Positions 41,101-54,400 of a DNA stretch of 64,000 nt are shown one piece after another. The translations under genes were made by a program, and so were the position numbers. Origin of the DNA: Amphiura filiformis (Eukaryota > Echinodermata > Ophiuroidea > Amphilepidida > Amphiuridae); assembly GCF_039555335.1 (NCBI RefSeq), contig NC_092629.1:4235912-4299911 (forward strand), read 5' to 3'. The notes under the pieces are model-generated. The model saw nothing but the letters and a program-made list of their open reading frames with translations, ran no database searches and was not told the origin of the DNA. Each line of letters opens with the position of its first letter. The stretch's first letter is position 1.

Positions 41101-44100
41101 TGATCTGTTCGATAACCATGGGATATAGTACAATTCTCAACACATGCTTTTAGTGTCTTTGTAATTATGAAATAATCCAAACGACAAAGTATTGGTGGGT
41201 CACCATTAGATTTCCATGTAAAACATTTTGTATTTGGATTCATATCACGCCAAATATCAATAAGGCATCTTTTCTCCATAAATTTCAATACCTCCGATCT
41301 TGCCTTAAAATTTGTTTGCTTTCTACCACCTTTTTTGACAATAATATTTTTATCATTTCTAAGGTGTGAAAAAAATATTTAAAAACATTCAGAAGTTATT
41401 TTGACACAAATGATGCGAGGGAAAGGGAACTTAAGCAAATCAATTCTCCAGCAAAATACGTGAAAATTAAAGTTTCTTGGAATTTATATGATCCTTCATT
41501 GTCATGATAAACGAAGTTATGTTAATGATGTTACAAGGTAAATGACTAACAAATAATAATTTATGTTATACCATTACGATTTTATGGTTAAAAATAGTAA
41601 TATTCAAGTTAAGGCTGCCAAATTCGGCACCAGTTTCAAGTGTATTTGTGACCCATCACATCGATACAGACCACTTCGCGGCTTGCTTCATTGGCAGATA
41701 ACAATGAAAGAAGATGAAAAAATATAAATAAAATAAAAAGAATTCTGAGCTTGTTTTGCCTCATGAAACATTTTTACTGTATCTGATTTCAACAAGTAAG
41801 GTGTCATTTTCAAGCTAAAAAGCAGCAGTTTCTCCTAGTGTTTAAATCTCCATTTTCATTTCTGCCGCAAGGTGGTCTGTTTCGATGTGATGGGTCACAT
41901 TTTCACAAATGTAATTTCGCGGCAATTTAATTTCGCGAATTGGAGGTGCTCGCGAAATTCGCGAAATTAAATTGCTCGCGAAATTAACTTGTTTTACAGA
42001 GATTAAATAAAAGGCACTAAATTTAATGCCCACGTGACCCATGGGCGCCGCCATACCAAGACAACCAAGTGATCAGTAGATGTGCTACAATGAGATCAAA
42101 TATAATCAAAATTGCTGAAAATTTAATAGGCAACTTAATGATACATACGGGGATTCTGTATTTTTAGTATGTTTTCAAGAACTAAATTTTGAAAGTTTTG
42201 ATCGACGGAAAAAAGTTACCGACGGAAACTCTTACAATAATACTACAAAGTTGCAAAAAAATTACAAATTTGCTAGAAAATTTGGACATGCGTTTCCAAA
42301 GGTCACTTTTCCAGACATCCTGTCTAGACGCTGTAATGTCAGCGCCCGGCATTAAATCACGTGGGCATTAAATTAAGTGCCTTATTTAAATGCATTAGAC
42401 AACTGATATACGCCTTGGCACATTTTGAGTTTGTATTATTGTATTTTAATTTACAGCGTACAGACCTGGCGACATCGCTTATCTTACGCGAGAAGTTTCT
42501 TTTGTGTACGCTCACGCTGTTTGCGCTATTTTTGAGTTTGCTCACGCGGTACCTGACTTAGCGTCGATCCCCTGAGGCAACATGCCATGTTTCCGCGGTA
42601 TGGGATAGTGCAACAAGAATATAACGTTTTACCAAGATGAACCACGTGTTTCCACGTTTTACCGAGATGGTGACGTGCGGGCTACGAACTCGTGTGGTGT
42701 TCTTTTTTCACATTTAGTCCATTATAAGCAAAATTCAAAATGGCTTTACGGAAATAGTTGTTATTGTTTTAATTTATAGAGAGCGAGTACTGTCTTGCTA
42801 GTGCATTGTACCCAGTCATGGAGTCAAGTTCTGCTGTAAACATAAAGATTTGCAGGAAAGGTGACGTCAGTCAGGAAGGAACTGTTGGTATGTATACGTA
42901 TGCGACACATCTATGATATCCCTTTTTCTAACACATTCTCCTTTACTTTGACATCTCAAACATATAAAGAAAAACGACATCATCTAGAATTAAAAAAATC
43001 ATCTACATTTAAAATATCCTTCCAGACGAGGCTTGCGTTTTACAATTATATTTGAAGACAATTAAAAAAATTGACGTTTTGTCCTCAGTTTTAACGACAA
43101 CCAATGTAGATGCTAAAGCCCCGAATGATTATAGTATCGTCAATCAGCTTGTCAGCTTCGCACCTAATGAGCTCTGTAAGACTCAGGAAGTGGCAATTGT
43201 GGATGACAAGCTGCTAGAACCAGCAGAATGTTTCCAAGTATCGCTTTCTCAGCCATCAGGCGGCTTGCTATGCATACACAACAGTGCTACTGTCAATATC
43301 AAAGATGACGACTGTAAGTTTCATGTTTCTATGTTTATTTTCAATCATCATACTATTGTATCCGATCATACGCCATCATCAAATATTTTGATTGGTCAAC
43401 TGCAATCCCATATGTTAATTAGTGGTTCTCTCATTAATCATGTTAAGGGCTCTGGTAACAACGTCTGCACAGTATTTTTTGTGGGATATGGGAGAGTACA
43501 TCAGACATATCGATTTGTATTCTGAATACGAGGAATGTCCTTCTGATATCAAATAGTTTTGATTTTTTGAAATTGGCGATATAATACAAACTTTATGGCA
43601 AATTATTAAAAATTGGTAATTTGTTTAGATTTTCATATTTAACAGTCCTCGAAGTAAAATTTATAAATCTAATGATATGTACTTACAATGTATGTAGCTG
43701 GAAGGAAAAGTTGACGATCATTTGAACATTTTGAAATTTTGTATTGAAGACATTTCTTCCCCAAAAGACCTCAATTTTTTAGATGTTTTTGGAAAAAAAT
43801 CTTCCCACCTAAATACACTTTAAGTAAATATCATTAGATTTATAAATTTTACTTTGAGGTCTGTTTTAACAAAAATATCAATTTTAATAATCCCAGTGGC
43901 GTGTTCAAAACCGGGAGTGGGCAACTTAGCTCCAAACTTTTGTCCACCAGTCTGGTGAATTTGTGAGTTTTGCGTCATTTTCCCCGGGTCATGTTCTGTC
44001 CATATTGGCAACGGTTAGTAGGCATATTGGTTACATGCTCACTTATGTATCTATAGTTAGCACACAAGGAATAGGTTACAAATTGCACAGTTAATATCAT

Positions 44101-47100
44101 GAAATATTATCACTTTCAGATTGCTTCTCCCTCGACAACTGGTATTACAGTGCCCCAGAATCTGATGAGCCGTTTATCATCGGCGTTGTTAAGCGAGGCT
44201 TTTATGGAGATCCGTCAACCGTTGTTAGTAAGTGCTTTTTGTCATACTTGTAAACCTTAAATCAATCAAGATAATTTGGTTCGCTGTAATCCATTGTAGG
44301 CCTATAATATCCGTGTCTGTGCCATTATCTGACAACAGTGATTTATAGGGATGTTAGAGCGCGTACATGTAGCACGAGGCCAACGACGTGTTCACTGGAA
44401 AGACATTTCATTGGAAAAAAATGGCTAGTGGAATGTCACAAATAAAAGTCCTTTTTTCGTAAAAAGGTTAAGCATAAATGGAGGGCATAATTACCCTCTA
44501 TTTTGGACATATGTTTTCATTGATCTTTAACAGTAAACGTTTGTCAATATGGGGGTTTCCCCCTATTGAGACAACTATTAACCCTTGTATTTTATCCGCA
44601 ATATTAAGGAATTGGATAGCGACGTTTGCACAGTATTTTTCGTAGGACCTGAGAGCACATCACACATATCGAATTGCATTTTGAAATTTGCGATATGATA
44701 CAAATTTTATGGTAAATTCTTAAAAATTGATATTTTTGATTTTAGTATTTAGTAAAAATAATATAGGTCAAAATCTTTAATTGATGGTCGGCTTTTAATC
44801 CCAGCTACATACACATACACTTTAAGTACATAATTTTATCATTAGATTACACAATTTACTTCGATGACTTTTATATTTCAAAAATATCCTTAAATTTTTA
44901 ATCATTTGCAATAAAATGTGTATGATATCGTAAATTTTAAAGAATCATCATTATTTGATATCAAAAGGACATTGCATTCAAAAAATTCTAATTGCAATTC
45001 GGTCTGTCTGATGTGCTCTCAGGTCCCACAAAAAATACGTTATCCACAGTTGAACCGCATTCAATTATTTAGAATAATAGAAACCGGCTCCAGCCGGACG
45101 GAACCGCCAGTCGAGATTTGTTTTTATCCCAAACATGTAATCGTTCAAAAAAAGTCCAAACTCAATTTGCCTATACTTTTGTATATTTAGTGGCGGCACT
45201 ACGGGAGGGGGGAATTCTTGCCTGCCCACACTTTTAAGGCAAAAACGGCAAAATTTCTAAACTTTGACCCCCCCCAAAAAATCATTTTGACCTCCTCAAT
45301 TCCCCCTCCCCCTGAATAAATTCATGGTGCTGCCAGTGTGTACGCTATGACATAACAACGACATTACGTTGGGAATGCTTGTACTTGTTTGGGTATCAGT
45401 GGATAGTACTATATATTTGTACCAAACATTAAAACAATATAGAATATAGGTGGGGTTGCTCCCCTTCCCCTTCGTATATATTGTGTGTTACATAAATGGC
45501 TCCGTAGGTCGAGGTAACCACACTGAGGTGCAGTGGCGTAGCCAACTTGCACAGGTACCGACGACTTTTTGAAAGGGTATCCTAAAACATTTTCGTGAAT
45601 CCGCCCCGCAGACCTGACTGCATTGAGCCGACTGCAATAAACAATATATAGTTTGCAATGTCCATGCTAAAGTGAGCCAAATTTTAGTAAATTCGAAATT
45701 AAACAGATCATCGATCAGATATTTTTCAATGGCACGTGGTGAAATGTACCGACGGGTCGCGATATACCAACAACCTACCAACGTGATGTAGATACTGGGC
45801 ATGGGGCTGGGGGATTTAAGGAGCAAGGCTCACCTTTTGGCTACGCCACGGTTGAGGTAAGTAACGTTAAGGGCAAAAATATCATCATTAATTGTCCCAT
45901 ATTTTGGAAATTTGTTTTTGTATAATATCTTTAACCTTCTCCAAAGTCCAATTGAAATATAAATTAGCCATTGTAGAATATAATGGGAAACGTAATGGAG
46001 CGATTCCTACTTTTAATTTGATCTTTGATATATATCTGCTATGCGATCCTATAATTGCAGCTTTTCAGACCAATGAAGGTTCGGCAAAAGAGAATGAAGA
46101 TTTCACTAGCGTAATGGTGTCTCTAGAGTTCCAAGCGGATAACAGAGTAATGTACGTGTCGTTAGATGTTAATCTGGACGGGGAGTATGAAACGCAGGAG
46201 CAGTTTACCGTGCGCATCAGTGCTGCAGATCCAAGCCGCATTTGCGAGCCATCAACCGCCACTGTAGTCATCGTGAGTTCTGACTGTAAGTTTGCCAACA
46301 TTTGCTTTGTACGGGTATAGTTTATAACATGGTTAACGATGAATTATCAAATGAGTTTTAGCTCATCACTTATGTAACCTTAACAAATCATAAACCTAAA
46401 TTTGATCATGTTGTGACAAATATTAACTGTCATGTGCAAAACCTAATTGTTATAAGTCGATGCCACATTTGCTACCAAAATCTCTACATTTATACCGGTA
46501 AAATTTGCCACTCCTTCTCTTTAGTCTTTGACAAAGACTAATGGCGTGTCTTTGGGCGGGCATACAATATCAGTGCACATAACATGGCACAATACATTCA
46601 GCTGAAAATAAGAATCATAATTTATGGTTTATGTTCAAACACATTACTACTCTGCACAAGCAGTTCTATATATATTTAGTTCCTACAAACGATACCAATA
46701 ATTTGAAGGACTCAAAGAAACCGACAAGACGACTAGGGCTGCAGAAGCCATCTGGATACGCCAAAAAAACCATCTAAACAAGTTCGAGGGGCCTATTCGC
46801 CCAGTAATATCTTTGAGTAACAAACCACGCCCAAATGTGAGTTTAACTTCTTTTTGGAATTGTACAAAATTATGTTAACAGTTGAATCTAGCATTTCAAA
46901 AGAACTTATTGAAATATCTGAATGATAGTATTATCTTTTGATGTTTTGCCATCGTTTTGTTGATGCATGCTATCAGTAGTTTTGTTTTCGTGTTATTGTT
47001 ATTTTCAGCGTTGCAGACAACGTGTGAAGGAGGTAGGTATGGGCATTATAATCATTTACCATAACCGACACAATTCAGTTGTCTTGAGCGTTACTCAACA

Positions 47101-50100
47101 CTTAAACTCCACCTCGAACTCCACCTCGTGGGTGTAAGATAAGTACTAGCCCAGCAAACACAAAACGTTTCCGACATCATTCGCAAAAGGTTATAAAAGT
47201 TTGTCAGAAAACGTTTAAATGTCGGGTTATATAAAGGGTACATTAATGGTATAAAACGTTTTCTTAACATTAAAAAACATTTGTTGGTAATTTACTGCAC
47301 AGCAAATACAAATGTTTTACATGTCGGGTTATATAGGGTATAAAAACGTTTTAATAACATTCCAAAAACATTTGTGAAAACTTGGTACAAATCATTCTAA
47401 ACAGAATGTTACTTTGGGGTTGAAAAAATATTTCGCAAAAAATGTTTGCCCAAAATATTTACAATATCGTTTTTAAACTGTTTTCACGACCTTTATATAA
47501 CCCGACATTTAAATGTTATTAAAACGTTTTGTAAAATACATTTTAAGAACATTTCTGTATTTGCTGGGTGCAAATATTTTAACATAATGTTTTTTAATGT
47601 TAAGAAAACATTTGGCCAAAAATGTTTGCAAAAATAGCTTACAATGACATTTCGAAAACATTCTTAAATATTGTTGTATTATATTTTCATACAAAACGTT
47701 TTAAAACGATTTCATGACCTTTAAACCCGACATTTTAATGTTATTAAAACGTTTTTGCCTAAACCAAAACCCAAAATATAACTTATTTAAAACGTTTTAA
47801 AAACGTTTTTGTGTTAGCTGGGAGATCATTAAAAGTTGATTTTTAGATGCGAATGGAGTTAATGTGTAAAGCTGTAATATTGTAATAAACTGTTATATAA
47901 ACTGCAATAATTTGTAAAGAATTATCGAGGTAATATTTAGTTGTATATTAACTCCGTGAATTATTGTATTTATAGGAACATGTCCCAATAGCTACTGCTT
48001 GAACGGAGGATCATGTATAAATAGAGACAACTATTGTGAATGCCAGTAAGTACTACTATGGTATACAGGGTGTCCCAGAAAAAAATTACCGGGCGAATAA
48101 ATTTGGACGTAAGTCGAGAAATAGCCATTAAAATCCAAAAATCTAAACATCATCATGTAGCCCATCTTATTCTGCATCCTATATGTCAATTTTACTGGAA
48201 TCGGTTGACTGATTGCGAAGAAATGAGCGATTACATAACGCATGCGTCAATTCACTTCATTCCAAGTTTGAAAGAAAGACCATTCAACACAACGCGCACT
48301 ATAGTGGTTAACTCAGTGGGCTTCATGTTTTGTTGAAATCCCTTTCGTTCTTTTTAAACAATATCATTTTCTTGCAAAACATTTAATTAGGTTTTGATCA
48401 AATTTGAAAACCTGCACGATACTGAAAATGAAAGCTTGCATGTAAGATGATGCTCGGTACTTGTAAATATCTTTTTTCGTTAATGTTGATATAAATGTTG
48501 CATAGAAAAGTATTGCATGAAAGAATTCCAGCTGGCTTAAAACATTTCTCACACACATTAAAGTTTTTGGAATATTTCGTAGAAATTGTAATGCAAAGTT
48601 TAAATCTTTTAAAACTTAATGTTGCATGGTAACAAAAATCACACGTAAACTGTAAGTGTAAGCACTTGATCATTGTCATTCGTGTCTCAAAATGTTCTTT
48701 GGAAAGTTAAAACATAACATATTTGCACAAGCTAAAGAATTAAAGTTGGAAAGCTTCCATATACAGGAAAAAGTTTTCTCGGACAAACTGTTATTCATCG
48801 GCAGTGAAAGTATGAATAACATAACACCGTCGGATTATAAAATAGATAATGTGGACTAAATTTAATGAGATACTCAAACTTTAGGAAGTGGTGAGCGAGT
48901 ACGAAAAAAGCGCCTGTGATCAAACTTGGAATGAACTGCATTGATGCGCGCATTATGTAATCGTTAATTTCTTCGCAACCAGTCAACCGAATCAAACAAC
49001 ATGAAAATAGGCTATGCACTACATTTTAAATTGTTTGATTCTGATGTTTAATTCTCGACTTACGCTCAATTTTATTTACTCGGTAATTTTTTCTGGGACA
49101 CCCTGTATGTACTTATTATACCCATGTAGCAAACCTTTCAATGAGACGGGCATACGTGAATGATGCTTGTTTCGTCTGTTGCAGATGAGTTTAGGAATCA
49201 ACTCTGCGTAACCATATGGTCTATGGTGCAAATCGGCGCTGTGTGTGCTGCCATATAAATTTACATTACAGTCTTGAGGTTTAATGTTCGTTTTATCATA
49301 TGCAACTTATGCACATATCAAATGCAACCGGCCCCTGGGTACCCGCGGACGGCCGGGTCATGTGCCGGGGATTTGGAGTTTAAAAGATCATGCCCCGGGT
49401 AAACACCTGGCCCGTCCCGGACCCTCCCGGACATAATATTTAGCCACTACCCGGCTCCCCGGGATAAATATCCGATACAAACTGATTCTTACCCTAGGTA
49501 TTCCACGGCCCAAGTTCCCGGCCATGGGCATCAGATATAGGCCTAGGACCAGTTTTAATATCGCGGCGATCTTTTCATGCGGGTTTAAAATTCGGCAGGT
49601 ATGTCTTCAATGGAGTGAGGTTTTTCGTCACCAAAAGCATAACCTATGACAGATCTCGTAGATACTGTAGTTCATCCGGTCGTTAAATTCTATGATGTGG
49701 GACACGAACACCTCAGCATAGCTGGATTTAGATGGTTTCGCTGACTTGGAACTTTTGCCAATACTTAATTTGTCTGATACGGCGTTTATTTTATAGGCTT
49801 AATGGTCTAACAGCATGCGCGTATTTTGGGGTGGCTTTAGGGGCGCGAGCCCTCCCCCCCGGGGGGGGGTAGTAGGGGGCTGCAAAAAGAACGGGCGGCA
49901 AAAAGAATTATTAAAGAAAAAAGGTCGTAAAAATTATGAAAAAGGATTAAAAAATTTGAATTAGAGGCTTTATCCTCTAAAATAACTGCGCATCGGTTAT
50001 TTGCAGGACATTGTGAAAAATCTAAACATTTTGCCTTTTGAACCAAGGGATATTCCGAGGTCCAAAGCAAAATGTTTAGATTTTTCACAATGCCCGGTAT

Positions 50101-51433
50101 TACCGATGCAAAGTTATTAACCTCATTCATAAACGTCACTTTCATCTCTTCACTTAACAAAATAACACACAACTTTCCTAAAAAATAAACAGTTTTTACG
50201 TTTTGCTTTTCCAAATATCGATCAGGCTAAAACAGGACTCGCAATAAAGAGAAGTGCGAATCACAATCTGTGCAAATATGGTAGCGCGCAATCCAAATAC
50301 GGCTGCAAGCGCTCTCGCAATTTGTTCGACACACAATACGGCGGGCGCGGAGGTTAGTAATATTTACGCTGACGGTGCGGATCGCGTATATTAATGAGGT
50401 TATGAATTATACATAAATTCTTTCAGCTTTTGTGTCGCCAACGCCTATAATCATGCATTGTTCATGCTTTGTACAGTGGCAAGGGGATGGGACAAGAGGG
50501 TGTCCCTCTAATTTTGTTGTGCCACTACTATTATGCATGCTTGTTTGTTTGTTTTGAATATTTTCACTAGGCATGAATGGTCGAAAAATGCTGGGAATAA
50601 ACCGAGAATATCGTATATTGAAAGGGGGCTACATGTATATCCCGATATGATTAAAAAACATAGATAGAAAAGAAACAAATCCATCTGTTCAGGATACGGG
50701 AGTGGCGAATGTTCGATCTTTGCATGTAGGCCTAATCATTTTAAGCACATAAAATTATAGGTTTATTTTTTATGTCAAACCAAAATGCAACTTCAATTAT
50801 GAGGCTATTCATGAACGGTCCATACCATCCAACTTACCTTGTAACTTGTTTTTAAAATGAAATGTCCAACTATTGTGTGACAAAATTGATCAAACTTTTG
50901 GTGCACAAGTTATTAATTTCACGGTCAAGTGCATAGCATCCACCGGCCCATAATTGGGGGCATCCTTTCAGCAAATCAAGGCAATATTCACGGGCCATTT
51001 TACTGGTTGGAAATCTCCGGGTAAGTTACGACCCAATCCCGGCTCTCACCCGGGTAAAGTCCCGCCCAAATTCCCGGGCCGACGTCAATTCTTATACCAG
51101 TCCCGGCCAACACACGGCTCCCCGGGGCGAATTTTGAATCAAATCCCGGCTCACATGATGTCATGTCCCGGACCATCCCTGGGTACCCAGGGGCCGGGGT
51201 TGCAATTGACAGGTGCATTACTCTATGACAAAATTATTTGATCACGATGGAACTTTGCTAATCTATCCCTTTTCCTATATTTAAACGTGATTATGCGAAG
51301 AGAAACAAAAACGTTGAGTTCTTACCTGGGGCTCATTCCCACATTATACTGCATATTTATATTCTTAAGCAAAAACCATACTTAAAAAATCCGAGTAATG
51401 TAAATCGAATTCTAAAGTATATTGTTATTATTA

Positions 51434-51497
<64 letters not shown>

Positions 51498-54400
51498 ATT
51501 GAACAAATCTGTTCTTGTTTTATTATCTAGATGTTTAGAAGGATTTGAAGGCCTTCGATGTGAGACACGAGTTACTACAGGTATGTTGACATCGTTTGCT
51601 AAAATGTTGAGGCGTCTAAGTGTGAGACTTTTAACAGAATATTTTATCACATGGCTTTCATTATCATTGAGGTATAGGACTTCTTTTTTATTTACATTTT
51701 AAAGAATTAATATATTACTAACAAGGAGGTTATAACGCCCTTGGCGGACACAATATCCAAACACCAGTAATATATAATAAAAAATCCCTTTAAAAGGGAA
51801 AGCCAGCCTCAATATAGAAGAGGTCTTGTAATTAGTTTGGGTCACCGTGAAAGACATTTTTAGGATCACGCTGAAATCCATGTTACATGACAGTCCACCA
51901 AACCATCAATGATGAGAACACACACACTGAAACAGCAAAAAACATTAACTCTATCCTATAACTCCTGTCAACTCTTTAATTCATTACTCCAAATTGTTCT
52001 GTCTTTTTGTATATTAATCCGCAATGTATAATTTATTATATAGTAGATAGTGGCAAGCACATTATAAAGGACCGATTGGCCCAGCATTTCTGAATTTGTT
52101 GATTGTTTGTCCGAAACTCCTGCAAAGCTATGGACATGGACTCTTACCTACTCCATTCTATAATAGACTGCATTGTATGTTTTCTCAGTCTTCAATCATT
52201 TTGTTTGATGTGATTTTATGAATCAAATAAATTTTCTATCATTTCATTTATAATTAATAACTAAATTAGTAAAATAGTAAATTATATGCGTATAACGACA
52301 ACAGCAATCGCCTATTAGTGTATTGAATTTCCATTAAGTGTATTGAAAACAAAACCTGGGGTTTTAGCTGACAACAAATCGAATTTTCTTGTAATGGCAA
52401 GATTTGATAAAACACGGATCTATTTCTAAGGATTTGCTGTAATAAAGAAAAATAAAGAAAAACTAAAATAAAAAAAGGAAAAAAAGAAAGAAAAAAAGAC
52501 GGAAAACAAAGAAAACAAACAATAAAGGGAAAAAAATTAAACTAAATATAAAAAGAGAGAACACGAAGAGAGTCTTAATAGAAGAATGTAAGAAAATATA
52601 AATGCAACACCAAAATATAAATGGAAAGTTTGTAAAATTAATGTGGCCATGATGAGGCTCGAACTCACCATCTTTCGATCTATATTCTATAGCGCTCGGG
52701 TACCAAAGTCCGATGCCTTACCAAGTGAGCTATGCTCGTGAGATTCGTAAAGCAGATAAAATAATACATTGTATCGGTAATTGATTTGCTCAAATTCGAT
52801 AATGGTATGATATTGTGGAGGGCGTCTACATGAATTTCGCTTTTATCACAGTCACTTCTATATGCTTGTAGACAGGGTTTTACGGTAATTGCTTTGACTT
52901 CAATGTGGTCCAGTGCACATAAACGTTGAAAAAAAAACCCAGTGCACCCGGTCGAATTCGAACCGGCGACCTTCGTATTATTAGCACGACGCTCTAACCA
53001 ACTGACCTAAAGAGGCACGTTGGAGAAGAACGGAAGATATAAATCTATAGGTATTAGGTTCGAATGATGTTCGTCGCATTCCTAGCGGAAGGCATCAGAA
53101 CTGCATATTATTTATAACAAATACACGAAGTCACATAAGTATGAAAATTATTATACTTAGTTATCTGGGTTAATAAGATGAACAAATTTTAATCTTTCCC
53201 CCAGACGATGGTGGACTACATTATTCAATGTGGCAACAGCCAAAAGCGTAAACAAAACAGACCATATGACGGCAACACTGCCTGCACGATGGACGCAATT
53301 ATTTTTCCCGGAGCCAAGATCCGTTCTTAGCTCTATTGGCCGGGTGGCCCCATTACAGAAAAAAAATGCACAAAATATATTTCCCAGTGCAATATACACA
53401 TTTTCACATGAAAATAAATAATTTTAAATTCAAAGAAAAAGAAGAAGAACACATTTTTAATCATCGCCGGGGATGGGAATCGATCTCGGGACCCTTTGCG
53501 TGGGCGGCGAGATCCGCAACCACTACACCACGTAAACTCCTTGATACACGTAGGTGAAATTTTCAGTATATATCGTAACATATCGTGCGTTATTCATAAA
53601 AAAAATTTAAAAAAACAGTACTTACAATGAGGTTCACTGGCGAACCTCAACGGATTAAGACTGATAAAATAGTGCTTAATAACATACGTACAGTTTTGGA
53701 ATAATTTGAGAAATTTTTGTGTTTACGTGTAAAACCAATGACAACGTCAAAATTGAGCCAATCTTGGTCGTCCCCCCCCCTGCTTTCCCCAGAGTAGGCC
53801 AGTGCACATAAACGTTGAAAAAAAAACCCAGTTCCGGCGACCTTCGTATTACTAGCACGACGCTCTAACCAACTGAGCTAAAGAGGCACGTTGGAGAAGA
53901 GCGGAAAATATAAATCTATTATAGGTATTAGGTTCGAATGACGTTCGTCGCATTCCTAGCGGCAGGCATCAGAACTGCATATTTATAAAAAATACACGAA
54001 GTCGCGTAAGTATGAAAATTATTATACTTAGTTCTCTCGGTTAATAGGATGAACAAATTTTAATCTTTTCCCAGAGTAGACCAGAGTATAAAATTGCTAA
54101 TTAATATAGTTTTAGTACTATAAATAGAAAGGGGCATACGATGGGTCTTTTTATCTTTTCAGTTTCCGTAAGATACGAAAACGCAAGTGATTCAGTAAGT
54201 TTACTGTAATCTGACTTCATTGTTAACTTTGAAGTACCAATCAGCTTATTTCAATAGAGGCAGATGAGTCAGATGCCTATGTCAATAAAAGCACGAGAGA
54301 CAAGACCGATGTTTTTAATGGTCTATCGCCCTCTCGTCTTTGCATTGCTAAATTGATCTATATTAATTTGACAAAATGCATGCCAATCCGAATGATAATG

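Noticed and set aside
48000..49110. CRISPR-like or phage-like repeat structure
   Set aside because: Spacing and content are those of eukaryotic transposon ends. Nothing prokaryotic is in the window.
54163..54194. Possible extra exon (VSVRYENASDS) between the EGF and transmembrane exons
   Set aside because: It has AG and GTAAGT boundaries but 32 bases, which would put the transmembrane exon out of frame. Exon 18 joins exon 19 directly in frame.
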